Shown here one piece after another: positions 8,468 to 23,610 of a stretch of DNA of 64,000 bases. Source of the stretch: Stenotrophomonas maltophilia (GTDB lineage Bacteria > Pseudomonadota > Gammaproteobacteria > Xanthomonadales > Xanthomonadaceae); the NCBI RefSeq assembly GCF_006970445.1, contig NZ_CP033877.1:3480750-3544749 (forward strand), written 5' to 3'. The notes under the pieces are model-generated. The model ran no database searches. It worked only from the letters and a program-made list of their open reading frames with translations, and was not told the origin of the DNA. The position numbers were made by a program, and so were the translations under genes. Within the stretch, counting starts at the first letter, position 1. The number at the start of each line of letters is the position of its first letter.

Positions 8468-9331
8468 ATGCTGCACCCTACCCTGCCACTGAACGCGCTG
8501 CGTGCCTTCGAAGCGGCTGCGCGCCACCAGAACTTCACCCGTGCCGCGCTCGAGCTGTGCGTCAGCCAGGCCGCGCTGAGCCACCAGATCCGGGGCCTGG
8601 AAGACCGGCTCGGGATCCGCCTGTTCCATCGCCTGCCGCGCGGCGTGGCGCTGACCGACGAAGGCGCGGCGCTGTATCCGGTGCTCAACGAATCGTTCGA
8701 GCGCATCTCGGCCAGCATTGCGCGCTACACCGGCGGGCCGGCCCGCGAAGTACTGACGCTGGGGGTGGTCGGCACCTTCGCCACCGGCTGGCTGCTGCCA
8801 CGGCTGGCCGCATTCGAGGCGGCGCATCCGGACATCGAGCTGCGCCTGCAGACCCACAACAACCGCATCGACCTCGCTGGCGAAGGGCTGGACCTGGCGA
8901 TCCGATTCGGTGATGGCGACTGGCAGGGCCAGGCCTGCACGGCGATCCTCGATGCGCCTTTCGCACCACTGTGCGCACCGGCATTGGCGCGACGGCTGAA
9001 GCAGCCGCGCGACCTCGCCACATTGCCGTTGTTGCGCTCCTACCGCAGCGACGAATGGCCGCGCTGGCTGCAGGCAGCCGGCGTCAGCGGCGTGGAAGCC
9101 CGCGGGCCGGTGTTCGATTCCTCGCTGACGGTGGCGATGGCCGCCGCCGGTGGTGCCGGCGTGGCCTTGCTGCCCTTGCGCATGTTCGAGCAGGAACTGG
9201 CCGAAGGCCGCCTGCTGCAGCCCTTCGGCACCACGCTGGAGCTGGGCCGCTACTGGCTCACGCGACTGCGCTCGCGCGCCGAACGCGAGCCGGCCAAGCG
9301 CTTCCGCGAGTGGCTGCAGGCGCAGGCATGA
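8468..9331 (+). CDS. ampR: LysR-type regulator AmpR
   Basis: A 287-residue LysR-family transcription factor. The winged helix-turn-helix is in the first 65 residues (LNALRAFEAAARHQNFTRAA, then VSQAALSHQIRGLEDRLG). The effector domain follows, with the AmpR-like segment FATGWLLPRLAAFEAAHPDI. AmpR proteins sense cell-wall muropeptides against UDP-MurNAc pentapeptide and switch ampC/L1/L2-type beta-lactamase genes. Here the target should be the divergent L2 gene. The open frame runs far upstream through the intergenic region and part of blaL2. The family start is MLHPTLPLNALRAF, so I use the ATG at 8468. A long palindrome begins at its stop codon. Confidence 0.95.
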   Translation: MLHPTLPLNALRAFEAAARHQNFTRAALELCVSQAALSHQIRGLEDRLGIRLFHRLPRGVALTDEGAALYPVLNESFERISASIARYTGGPAREVLTLGVVGTFATGWLLPRLAAFEAAHPDIELRLQTHNNRIDLAGEGLDLAIRFGDGDWQGQACTAILDAPFAPLCAPALARRLKQPRDLATLPLLRSYRSDEWPRWLQAAGVSGVEARGPVFDSSLTVAMAAAGGAGVALLPLRMFEQELAEGRLLQPFGTTLELGRYWLTRLRSRAEREPAKRFREWLQAQA

Positions 9332-9398
9332 AAAAAGGGGACGGAGGGGATTAAGTCGTTTGTGCACAAACGACTTAATCCCCTCCGTCCCCTTTTTT
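9331..9398. repeat. Long GGGGACGGAGGGGATTAAG palindrome, copy 1
   Basis: A 68-base near-perfect palindrome. Its arms begin with six A, run through GGGGACGGAGGGGATTAAG and TCGTTTG, and meet at TGTGCACA. The second arm ends in six T, so on either strand it looks like a strong intrinsic terminator. It starts on the last base of the ampR stop codon. A partial extra copy (CGCGTCCCCTTTTTTCGCG) fills 9399-9417 up to the stop codon of the ABC-F gene. Confidence 0.9.
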
Positions 9399-9420
9399 CG
9401 CGTCCCCTTTTTTCGCGGAG

Positions 9421-11286
<1,866 letters not shown>

Positions 11287-11621
11287 GGGGGAAGGCGTCC
11301 ATATAACCGAATGGAATGTGCTGGTGAGCACTGTTCCTGCGACGCAATTCTAGCGTTAACGAATACTTGACGCGCCCCGGGATGCGCGGCGGCCGGCGTT
11401 CCTCTCTCCCACGTCCTCGCCGCGCGCCTCCCGGGCCCCCTCCCCACGAGTGCCGATCCGGGCTAAATGGTTGCTGCTGCAACGTTTTTCCCGATGACCG
11501 GCATTTGACAGACACTGAATATCCCGTTAATTCCTGCTTTGCGCACCGCAACAACCGCCGTCCGCCTCACCCCCGTGATGTCGATTCCGGTGCCGCCCCC
11601 GCCAACCGGAGCCCCATCCCG
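11287..11621. other. Intergenic region between yheS and the TonB receptor
   Basis: 335 bases between divergent genes. It holds a sigma-70-like promoter for the receptor (listed separately). A less GC-rich patch near 11345-11375 probably contains the promoter of the ABC-F gene, but I see no convincing boxes there. No small gene is apparent. Confidence 0.5.
11505..11533 (+). promoter_or_regulatory. Possible sigma-70 promoter of the TonB-dependent receptor
   Basis: A consensus -35 TTGACA at 11505-11510, then 17 bases, then TAATTC at 11528-11533 as a weak -10. It lies about 90 bases upstream of the receptor start and points at it. Confidence 0.4.
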
Positions 11622-14009
<2,388 letters not shown>

Positions 14010-14043
14010 GCGGTAGCGCTGGCCGCTGGCCGGCTGTGCTCTG

Positions 14044-14068
14044 GTAGTGCCGGCCGCTGGCCGGCAAC
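14044..14068 (+). repeat. SMAG palindrome
   Basis: GTAG followed by the palindrome TGCCGGCCGCTGGCCGGCAA, the commonest SMAG subfamily in the window. It sits 35 bases after the receptor stop codon. A partial relative (GGCCGCTGGCCGG) precedes it. Confidence 0.8.
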
Positions 14069-14075
14069 TCCGGGC

Positions 14076-14117
14076 GGGGTCAGATCCCTTTTCCTGCGGG
14101 AAAAGGGATCTGACCCC
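14076..14117. repeat. GGGGTCAGATCCC-type palindrome
   Basis: Perfect 19-base arms (GGGGTCAGATCCCTTTTCC and complement) around a 4-base loop. It lies between two genes on the same strand, 75 bases before the antiporter start. Confidence 0.85.
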
Positions 14118-14192
14118 ATTCGCATTTAAAGGTTTGCCGTATCTGGCCTCATCGGTGAAAATCGGGATACCCCCGATTTCCTGCGAGTGCCG

Positions 14193-15890
14193 ATGCACCA
14201 TGACACCGACCTGATCAACATCGTGGCCGTTGGCCTGGGGCTCGCCTTCATCTTCGGCGCGCTGGCCAACAAGCTCCGCTTGTCTCCCTTGGTCGGTTAC
14301 CTGGTTGCTGGCATCTGCGTAGGCCCGTTCACCCCCGGCTTCGTCGCCGACCAGGCGCTGGCCAACCAGCTGGCCGAGCTGGGCGTGATGCTGCTGATGT
14401 TCGGCGTCGGCCTGCACTTCTCGCTGAAGGACCTGATGGCGGTCAAGGCCATCGCCATCCCCGGTGCCATCGGCCAGATCGCGGTCGCCACCCTGCTCGG
14501 CTGGGGCGTGGCCTCGCTGATGGGCTGGCCGGCCATCCATGGCGTCATCTTCGGTTTCTCGCTGGCCACCGCCAGCACCGTGGTGCTGCTGCGGGCGATG
14601 GAGGAACGCCGCCTGCTGGAAACGATGCGCGGCAAGATCGCGGTCGGCTGGCTGATCGTGGAAGACCTGGCCTGTGTGCTGGCACTGGTGATGATGCCGG
14701 TGATGGCCGGTGTGTTCGGCCCCGACGCGGCCAAGGAATCGCACTCGCTGGGCAGCGTGCTGGCCGACATCGGCTGGACCTTCGTGCAGCTGGGCCTGTT
14801 CGTGGCGGTGATGCTGGTGGTCGGGCGCCGGGTCATCCCGTGGATCCTGGAACGTATCGCCGGTACCGGTTCGCGCGAGCTGTTCACCCTCTCGGTGCTG
14901 GCGATCGCGCTGGGCGTGGCGTTCGGCTCGGCCATGTTGTTCGGCGTCTCGTTCGCACTGGGCGCGTTCTTCGCCGGCATGCTGCTCAACGAATCGGAAC
15001 TGAGCCACAAGGCCGCACACGATTCGCTGCCGCTGCGTGATGCGTTCGCAGTACTGTTCTTCGTCTCGGTCGGCATGCTGTTCGACCCGAACATCCTCAT
15101 CCAGCACCCGTGGCAGGTGCTGGCCACCGTGCTGATCATCATGTTCGGCAAATCGGCCGCCGCGTTCTTCATCGTGCGCGCGTTCGGGCACCCGACCAGC
15201 ACTGCACTGACCATCTCTGCCAGCCTGGCGCAGATCGGCGAGTTCGCCTTCATCATCGCCGGCCTCGGCGTGGCGCTGCAGATCCTGCCGAAGGAAGGCC
15301 AGTCGCTGGTCCTGGCCGGTGCGCTGGTGTCGATCATGCTCAACCCGCTGGTATTCGGCCTGCTCGACCGTTGGCAGGCCAAGCAGGAGCAGTCGCCCCA
15401 GGCCGCCGAGCCCGAAGAGGCCACCGGTCCCTCGCGTGACCTGCATGACCACGCCATCGTCATTGGTTACGGCCGGGTCGGCAGCGAGCTTGCGCAGGTA
15501 CTGCGCGACCGTGGCGTGCCGGTGCTGGTGATCGATGACAACAAGGAACACGTCGAGCAGGCGCACGCCAAGGGCCTGGCGGCGATCCGCGGCAGCGCCG
15601 CCGCCGACCGGGTACTGGCCGAGGCCCATCCGGAGCGCGCCAAGATCGCGGTGCTGGCGATTCCGCAGCCGCTGGAAGCCGGTGAGGCGCTGGCCAAGCT
15701 GCGGGCGATCAACCCGGACCTGACCCTGCTGGCGCGTGCACACAGCGATGCGGAAGTGAAGCATCTGCTGGAACACGGTGCGGATGGCACGGTGATGGCC
15801 GAACGTGAGCTGGCGTATTCGCTGGCGGAGATGGTGATGGCCACGCCGCCGTATCGCGGGTTGGGTCAGCACAGTATTCCGGTGGTGTGA
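14193..15890 (+). CDS. ybaL: YbaL/KefB-type monovalent cation:proton antiporter
   Basis: A 565-residue inner-membrane CPA2 antiporter. The N-terminal ~385 residues form about 12 helices, with the family segments LANKLRLSPLVGYLVAG and LLMFGVGLHFSLKDLMAVKA. The C-terminal cytoplasmic part carries a TrkA-N/RCK nucleotide-binding domain (HAIVIGYGRVGSELAQVLRD, with the GxGxxG fold). From memory, similarity to E. coli YbaL is high over the full length, and the start MHH agrees with it. A GTG six bases upstream is an alternative. It probably expels K+ or Na+ against H+ under control of a bound nucleotide. No KefF/G-like partner is next to it. Confidence 0.9.
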   Translation: MHHDTDLINIVAVGLGLAFIFGALANKLRLSPLVGYLVAGICVGPFTPGFVADQALANQLAELGVMLLMFGVGLHFSLKDLMAVKAIAIPGAIGQIAVATLLGWGVASLMGWPAIHGVIFGFSLATASTVVLLRAMEERRLLETMRGKIAVGWLIVEDLACVLALVMMPVMAGVFGPDAAKESHSLGSVLADIGWTFVQLGLFVAVMLVVGRRVIPWILERIAGTGSRELFTLSVLAIALGVAFGSAMLFGVSFALGAFFAGMLLNESELSHKAAHDSLPLRDAFAVLFFVSVGMLFDPNILIQHPWQVLATVLIIMFGKSAAAFFIVRAFGHPTSTALTISASLAQIGEFAFIIAGLGVALQILPKEGQSLVLAGALVSIMLNPLVFGLLDRWQAKQEQSPQAAEPEEATGPSRDLHDHAIVIGYGRVGSELAQVLRDRGVPVLVIDDNKEHVEQAHAKGLAAIRGSAAADRVLAEAHPERAKIAVLAIPQPLEAGEALAKLRAINPDLTLLARAHSDAEVKHLLEHGADGTVMAERELAYSLAEMVMATPPYRGLGQHSIPVV

Positions 15891-15969
15891 GGGGTGTGCG
15901 TGCGGCAGGGCTTGCAGCCCTGCCCCTGCCGAAACAACGGCAACGGCAACGGCAAAAGCTGGCATAGCG

Positions 15970-16101
15970 TGGGATGGCGGGGTGGGTCCGGTTGCGGGGG
16001 CCGCTGCAAGTACGTCCATGTAAGCTCGGTCGCCGCATCCATGCGGCTCCCGCCCCCGCAACCGGCCCCCCCCCGCCTTCGACAGATTCCTGCGATCTGT
16101 C
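15970..16101 (+). repeat. ~130-bp modular inverted-repeat element, copy A
   Basis: Terminal arms GGCGGGGTGGGTCCGGTTGC and the complementary GCAACCGGCCCCCCCCC enclose a ~50-base core that includes GTACGTCCATGTAAGCTCGG and CGCCGCATCCATGCGGC. An outer segment CGACAGATTCCTGCGATCTG follows. Copy B (27432-27565) has the same parts in the opposite orientation. The right arm has nine C in a row. No coding capacity, so it resembles a non-autonomous mobile or structural repeat. Confidence 0.8.
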
Positions 16102-16120
16102 GGAACGGCGCCCTGCTCTG

Positions 16121-16144
16121 GTAGGTGTCGACCTTGGTCGACAC
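16121..16144 (+). repeat. SMAG palindrome, GTCGACC subfamily
   Basis: GTAG head followed by GTGTCGACCTTGGTCGACAC. A degenerate relative lies at 62621. Confidence 0.75.
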
Positions 16145-16154
16145 GGCGACGCAT

Positions 16155-16195
16155 GGGGTCAGATCCGTTTTCCACAGGAAATCGGATCTGACCCC
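16155..16195. repeat. GGGGTCAGATCC-type palindrome
   Basis: Arms GGGGTCAGATCCGTTTTCC and GGAAATCGGATCTGACCCC around a 3-base loop, with a couple of mismatches. Same family as 14076-14117. Confidence 0.8.
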
Positions 16196-16201
16196 GGAAA
16201 C

Positions 16202-16236
16202 AAAAAATCCCCGGTCGACCCGCATCGACCGGGGAT
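16202..16236 (-). terminator. Intrinsic terminator of the metY-like gene
   Basis: On the minus strand a 12-bp stem (ATCCCCGGTCGA and its complement, loop 6) is followed by a run of six T (16202-16207). It lies about 100 bases past the stop codon at 16339. Confidence 0.8.
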
Positions 16237-16338
16237 CTGGATCGCCACGTTGCCACGCCTTGGAGAGGCAGTTCCACCGTAGCGCATCGCGGCGCCGGTG
16301 GTGATCGCCTGTGGCGATGACGACCAAGCGCGTGGCTA

Positions 16339-17625
16339 TCAGGCGCCGGCCAGGGCCTGCTCCAGGTCCGCGCGCAGGTCGCCGATGTGTTCGATGCCGA
16401 TCGACAGCCGCACGGTGTCCTCGCTGACGCCGGCCTTGGCCAGCTCCGCAGCATCCAGCTGGCGATGGGTGGTCGAGGCCGGATGGGTGGCCAGTGACTT
16501 CGCATCGCCCAGGTTGACCAGGCGGGTGAACAGCTTCAGTGCATCGAGGAAGCGCGCGCCGGCCTCGCGCCCACCCGGCAGGCCGAAGGTCAACACGCCC
16601 GAGCCGTGCCCACCCAGGTAGCGCTGCGCGGCGGCATGCTCCGGGTCGTCGGCCAGTCCGGCGTAGCGCACCCAGGCCACCTTGGCATGCGCCTTCAGGA
16701 ACTGCGCGACGGCCAGCGCATTGGCATTGATGCGTTCCATGCGCAGGGCCAGGGTCTCGATGCCCTGCAGGATCAGGAAGGCATTGAACGGCGACAGCGC
16801 CGCGCCGGTATTGCGCAGTGGCACCACGCGCGCGCGGCCGATGTAGGCCGCCGGTCCCAGTGCTTCGGTATAGACCACGCCGTGGTAACTGGGGTCTGGC
16901 TGGTTGAGGCGCGCGAAGCGGTTGGGTTGCGCGGCCCAGTCGAAGCGGCCGGAATCGATGATCGCGCCGCCCAGGCTGGTGCCGTGGCCGCCGAGGTACT
17001 TGGTCAGCGAATGCACCACGATGTCGGCACCGTGCTCGAACGGGCGCAGCAGGAACGGGGTGGCCACCGTGTTGTCGACGATCAGTGGCACGCCGGCGGC
17101 ATGCGCGACCTCGGCGATGGCCGCGATGTCGGTGACGTTGCCGCGCGGGTTGCCGATCGATTCGACGAACACCGCCTTGGTGCGGTCGTCGATCAGCGCG
17201 GCGAACGCAGCTGGATCGGCAGGATCGGCGAAACGCGCCTGGATGCCGTACTGCGGCAGCGTGTGCGCCAGCAGGTTGAGGCTGCCGCCGTACAGCGCGC
17301 TGGAGGCGACGATGTTGTCGCCGGCTTCGGCGATGGTCTGGATGGCATAGGTGATCGCGGCCTGTCCCGAGGCCAGCGCCAGCGCGCCGATGCCGCCTTC
17401 CAGCGCGGCAAGGCGCTGCTCCAGCACGTCGGTAGTGGGGTTCATGATGCGGGTGTAGATGTTGCCCGGCACCTTCAGGTCGAACAGGTCGGCGCCGTGT
17501 TGGGTGTCATCGAACGCATACGCCACGGTCTGGTAGATCGGCACCGCCACCGCGCGCGTGGTCGGGTCGGGACGGTAGCCGCCGTGCACGGCCAGGGTTT
17601 CCAGTTGCCACTGCGGGTCGCTCAT
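16339..17625 (-). CDS. metY: O-acetylhomoserine sulfhydrylase (MetY-like)
   Basis: A 428-residue PLP enzyme of the Cys/Met metabolism family. MetY makes homocysteine from O-acetyl- (or O-succinyl-) homoserine and sulfide, the direct sulfhydrylation route to methionine. Visible family segments are LETLAVHGGYRPDPTTRAVA, YTRIMNPTTDVLEQRLAALE, LALASGQAAI and the PLP-lysine region VVHSLTKYLGGHGTSLGG. The long form (about 430 residues, with KVPGNIYTRI) is typical of MetY rather than MetB/MetC. Two ATGs are possible. I take the inner one (MSDPQWQLET) because GGAG stands nine bases before it. Stands alone with its own terminator. Confidence 0.9.
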   Translation of the reverse strand: MSDPQWQLETLAVHGGYRPDPTTRAVAVPIYQTVAYAFDDTQHGADLFDLKVPGNIYTRIMNPTTDVLEQRLAALEGGIGALALASGQAAITYAIQTIAEAGDNIVASSALYGGSLNLLAHTLPQYGIQARFADPADPAAFAALIDDRTKAVFVESIGNPRGNVTDIAAIAEVAHAAGVPLIVDNTVATPFLLRPFEHGADIVVHSLTKYLGGHGTSLGGAIIDSGRFDWAAQPNRFARLNQPDPSYHGVVYTEALGPAAYIGRARVVPLRNTGAALSPFNAFLILQGIETLALRMERINANALAVAQFLKAHAKVAWVRYAGLADDPEHAAAQRYLGGHGSGVLTFGLPGGREAGARFLDALKLFTRLVNLGDAKSLATHPASTTHRQLDAAELAKAGVSEDTVRLSIGIEHIGDLRADLEQALAGA

Positions 17626-17805
17626 TGCACCAGGCTCCATCCGGGGAAACCGCCACCATAGGCCAGCCGGGGCCGGACGCTGAAAGCCGCTGGCGATGAC
17701 GTCCGTACCCGCGGTTATCAGGTTGGCCGCGATTCAGGCAGCCGTCATGGGCCGTTGCTAGGCTTCGCCGCCGGGCGCTCCTGCCCGGGCACGGAGGCCC
17801 CACGC

Positions 17806-18543
17806 ATGCAGCCATCCCCCTGGACTCCCCCTGCCAGCAGTTCGCCCACGTCGGTCCTGCTGGTGGAGGACGACCGTCGCCTGGCCGAACTGGTGAGCGA
17901 CTACCTGCACGAACATGGCTTCGCCGTGCAGCACGTGCCCCGTGGTGACCTTGCCGGTGCGGCCTGCCGCCAGCATGCCCCGGAACTGGTGGTGCTGGAC
18001 CTGATGCTGCCCGGCCTCGGGGGCATCGATGTGTGCCGGCAGATCCGCAGCTTCTCCGATGTGCCGATCCTGATGCTGACCGCTTGCGAGGACGACATCG
18101 AACAGGTGCTGGGCCTGGAATCGGGTGCCGATGACTATGTGCACAAGCCGATCGAACCACGCCTGCTGCTGGCCCGCCTGCGCGCCCTGCTGCGCCGCCG
18201 CCATGGCAGCAGCAACACCGGCACGCCCAGCCGGCTGATGCATGGGCAACTGCTGATCGATCGCATGCAGCGTGAAGTGCATCTGCACGGTGCGGCGGTG
18301 GACGTGGGCACCACCGAATTCGAGATCCTGTGGCTGCTGGCCAGCCAACCCGGGCAGATCCTGTCGCGTGACCAGATCCTGCAGTCGGTGCGCGGCATCG
18401 GCTTCGACGGTCTGGACCGCAGCGTTGACGTCTGCATCGGCAAGCTGCGCCGCAAGCTCGGCGACGATGCGCGCGAACCACGACGGATCAAGACCGTGTG
18501 GGGCCGTGGCTACCAGTTCAATCCGTCGGCCTGGACGGCATGA
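17806..18543 (+). CDS. OmpR/RstA-like response regulator
   Basis: A 245-residue DNA-binding response regulator. The receiver domain (residues ~17-130) has the acidic pair VEDD, the phospho-acceptor Asp in LVVLDLMLPGLGG and the conserved Lys in DDYVHKPIEPRLLLARLRAL. The winged-helix output domain (~150-242) ends IKTVWGRGYQF. It starts at the ATG at 17806 after a good ACGGAGG site. Its stop overlaps the kinase start as ATGA, so the two are translationally coupled. Overall it resembles RstA. The MipA/OmpV gene just downstream is the obvious candidate target. Confidence 0.93.
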   Translation: MQPSPWTPPASSSPTSVLLVEDDRRLAELVSDYLHEHGFAVQHVPRGDLAGAACRQHAPELVVLDLMLPGLGGIDVCRQIRSFSDVPILMLTACEDDIEQVLGLESGADDYVHKPIEPRLLLARLRALLRRRHGSSNTGTPSRLMHGQLLIDRMQREVHLHGAAVDVGTTEFEILWLLASQPGQILSRDQILQSVRGIGFDGLDRSVDVCIGKLRRKLGDDAREPRRIKTVWGRGYQFNPSAWTA

Positions 18544-19829
18544 AGCGGCTGTTCCTGTGGTTGTGGTTCGTCACCGGCGCCTGCTTCCTGGCCTCGGTGT
18601 TCTTCCTCAACCACATCCTGGATGGCATCTACACGCCCGTGCAGGATCGCGTGTTCGTGGAGCAGGTACGCGGGCAGGTGTACGCCCTGCGCAGGGACCT
18701 TGCGGGCCTGGACGCCGGCCAGCAGCGTGAGCGCCTGCAGCAGTTGCAACCACACTACGGCATCACCCTGACCCTGCTCGACAATCCTCCCGCGCTCGAC
18801 CGGCAGGAACAGGCGGCCGTGCAGGCCGATGGCTTCATCGTGCGCGATCAGTACCAGCAGGTCCTGCTGCCCATCGAGGGCATCGGCGGCCGCTGGCTGC
18901 ACCTGCGCCTGCCCGGCGCGGTGCAGATGACGATGTACATGACCATCGCGGCCTACCTCAGCATCCTGCTGCTGGTCGGCGCCAGCCTGTATGCCTGGGT
19001 GCGCCTGCTGTGGCGCGACCTCGAGGCATTGCGCCGGCACGCCGACCGCATCGGTGCCGGTGATCTGCAGGCACGCGCGCAGGTTTCGCCTCGCTCGCAG
19101 ATCCGGGTCATCGTCGACCACTCCAACCGCATGGCCGCACGCGTGGCCGAGCTGGTGCAGCGTCAGCGCGACCTCACCCATGCCATTTCGCACGAACTGC
19201 GCACGCCCATCGCGCGCGTGGCCTTCGGCCTGGACCTGATGCAGGACAGCGATGACGCCGAGCGCCGCGCGCGCCTGGCGCAAGGCCTGCACGGTGACCT
19301 CGCCGAGCTCAATCGGCTGGTCAGCGAACTGCTGGCCTACGAACGGCTGGAGCATCCCAGCGAGGGCGAACCGATGCAGCGGATGGAAGCCAACGACTGG
19401 CTGCAGGCCTGCCTGGCCGATGCCCGCCGCGATGCCGAACGTGCCGGCCTGGTGCTGCGCGTGCAGCCCAGTGCCCTGCCGCGGGTGGATGCCGAGCCAC
19501 GCCTGCTGCAGCTGGCACTGAGCAACCTGGTTGGCAATGCACTGCGCCACGCCCGCTCGCAGGTGGAAGTGTCGCTGGTGGGCGTGGGCGGGCGCGCCTG
19601 CCTGCGGGTGGACGACGACGGACCCGGCATCGCCGAGGCTGACCGCGAGAAGGTGGTCCGCCCGTTCACCCGCCTGGATGACAGCCGCAGCCGTGACACC
19701 GGCGGCTTCGGCCTGGGCCTGGCGATCGTCGGCCGCATTGCCGCACGCCACCACGGCGAGCTGCGCATCAGTCGCGCCACGCTGGGCGGCGCACGCCTGG
19801 AAATGCACTGGCCGCTGGCTGCCAGCTGA
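18540..19829 (+). CDS. RstB-like sensor histidine kinase
   Basis: A 429-residue inner-membrane kinase paired with the regulator before it. Two transmembrane segments (residues ~4-22 and ~138-160) flank a periplasmic sensor region of about 110 residues. HAMP, then the dimerisation H-box AISHELRTPIARVAFGLDLM with the phospho-His, then the ATPase core follow: N box LVGNALRHA, DDDGPGI and GGFGLGLAIVGRIA. The short size and the sequence VVRPFTRLDDSRSRDTGGFG are like E. coli RstB. The signal is unknown. It overlaps the regulator by four bases and is followed after 140 bases by the MipA/OmpV gene. Confidence 0.93.
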   Translation: MKRLFLWLWFVTGACFLASVFFLNHILDGIYTPVQDRVFVEQVRGQVYALRRDLAGLDAGQQRERLQQLQPHYGITLTLLDNPPALDRQEQAAVQADGFIVRDQYQQVLLPIEGIGGRWLHLRLPGAVQMTMYMTIAAYLSILLLVGASLYAWVRLLWRDLEALRRHADRIGAGDLQARAQVSPRSQIRVIVDHSNRMAARVAELVQRQRDLTHAISHELRTPIARVAFGLDLMQDSDDAERRARLAQGLHGDLAELNRLVSELLAYERLEHPSEGEPMQRMEANDWLQACLADARRDAERAGLVLRVQPSALPRVDAEPRLLQLALSNLVGNALRHARSQVEVSLVGVGGRACLRVDDDGPGIAEADREKVVRPFTRLDDSRSRDTGGFGLGLAIVGRIAARHHGELRISRATLGGARLEMHWPLAAS

Positions 19830-19969
19830 ACGCGCTGGGCCGCGATTACAGTTGATTACAACTCCCGCACAACTGCGGACGGATCGGTCGCCGGCGTATC
19901 GCCACGCTGGCGACCCTGCAGCACTCGCCGGATGCGCGCGCTGCTTTCCTTCCTTTGTCGAGAGTCTCC

Positions 19970-20770
19970 ATGTCCAAGCTTCGCCGTTCCCCCGCCCTGC
20001 TCTGCCTGGCCCTGTTGCCGCTGTTCGCCGCACCGATCGCCCACGCCAAGGATGACCACTGGACCTTCGAGCTCGCCGCCGGTGGTGGCGTGACGCCTCG
20101 CTACAGCGGCAGCGAGGAGTACCGAGCGACGCCTTCGCTGTCCTTCGATGTCACCTCGCCGGGGGGCTGGTTTCTGGGCACCAGTGGCATCGGCTGGGGC
20201 ACGACCCTCGGCGAGCACACCCGCGTGCGGGCCTATGTCGGTGCCAGCGGCATCCGCAAGGACAAGGATTCGCTGCTCGGCGGTTCGGACTTCCTGCGCG
20301 GCATGGGCGATATCGATACCCGTCCCCTGGTCGGTGTCTCGGCTGGATATACGCTGGGCGAAGCCGTGCTGAGCGGCTCCTGGCAGTTCACCCGCAAGGA
20401 CGAGGACAAGGCTGAGAACGGACTGGCTACCCAGCAGATCCACCTGAACCTGACCCTGCCGCTGTTCGACCTGGCCGGTGGCGTTGTCAGCGGCAGCGTC
20501 TCCACCGACTACGGCAACCGTGGCTACATGCAGACCTGGTACGGCGTCAGTCCGGAACAGGCCGCGCGCACCGGCTTTGCCGAGCACAAACCGAAGGCCG
20601 GCCTGGTCAGCGCCGGTGTGGGCCTGAAGTGGAGCCACCGCGCGGGCCGCAACGGCAACTGGTACATCTCTGCCGAAGGCACGCGCCTGCTCGGCGATGC
20701 GGCCAACAGCCCGATCGTTCAGAAACCCAACCAGTTCGGGCTGATGAGCGGGTATACGCACCGCTTCTGA
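19970..20770 (+). CDS. MipA/OmpV family outer membrane protein
   Basis: A 266-residue outer membrane beta-barrel. Signal peptide MSKLRRSPALLCLALLPLFA ends near PIAHA-KDD. The mature protein has alternating strands and the family features GGGVTPRYSGSEEYRATPSL near the N-terminus and a C-terminal aromatic strand ending GLMSGYTHRF. MipA/OmpV proteins are linked to murein synthesis scaffolds or to porin-like and stress roles, and the exact job is unsettled. It follows the two-component system in the same direction, which suggests control by that system. Confidence 0.9.
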   Translation: MSKLRRSPALLCLALLPLFAAPIAHAKDDHWTFELAAGGGVTPRYSGSEEYRATPSLSFDVTSPGGWFLGTSGIGWGTTLGEHTRVRAYVGASGIRKDKDSLLGGSDFLRGMGDIDTRPLVGVSAGYTLGEAVLSGSWQFTRKDEDKAENGLATQQIHLNLTLPLFDLAGGVVSGSVSTDYGNRGYMQTWYGVSPEQAARTGFAEHKPKAGLVSAGVGLKWSHRAGRNGNWYISAEGTRLLGDAANSPIVQKPNQFGLMSGYTHRF

Positions 20771-20807
20771 CTGATCGCCGGGCATATCCCGGCGTACCTC
20801 GCAGGAA

Positions 20808-20837
20808 ACGGGGCGCTGCGGACATGCAGCGCCCCGT
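20808..20837. terminator. Hairpin between convergent mipA-like gene and clpB
   Basis: Stem ACGGGGCGCTGC and its complement around a 6-base loop (GGACAT), just past the clpB stop at 20844. There is no long U-tract, so it is a probable but not ideal terminator serving both convergent genes. Confidence 0.6.
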
Positions 20838-20843
20838 GAGGAC

Positions 20844-23429
<2,586 letters not shown>

Positions 23430-23479
23430 TGCGAATCCTCATCGGTCATCAGGGCCGGCCCGCGCCGGCGATGCTGGAA

Positions 23480-23507
23480 AGATGCGGTTGCCCCCCCCCG
23501 TTTCAAG
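23480..23507 (-). promoter_or_regulatory. Sigma-32 heat-shock promoter of clpB
   Basis: On the minus strand CTTGAA (23502-23507), a 14-base spacer, then CCGCATCT (23480-23487). This fits the heat-shock consensus CTTGAA-N13-15-CCCCATnT. The spacer contains an unbroken run of nine G. It is 50 bases upstream of the clpB start. Confidence 0.7.
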
Positions 23508-23610
23508 GGTGGCTGCGACTGCACCCCGAGGCCAGTCAGCCTGCGGCCAGCATGCCGGAGCGGGTGTGGTCGGCGCGTTGATCCCGATCAGTTCCGCGCA
23601 ATGGGCGGAC

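Larger units (their letters stand above)
15891..16338. other. Repeat-filled intergenic region after ybaL
   Basis: 448 bases without a gene between tail-to-tail genes. In order it holds GCAGGGCTTGCAGCCCTGC (15905-15923), a short CAACGG tandem (about 15936-15953), the ~130-bp modular repeat, a SMAG element, a GGGGTCAGATCC palindrome and the metY terminator. Reading frames through it are chance. Confidence 0.7.

Noticed and set aside
15891..16338. Small open frames in the repeat region after ybaL
   Set aside because: They span several palindromes, lack ribosome binding sites and show no conserved-looking protein.
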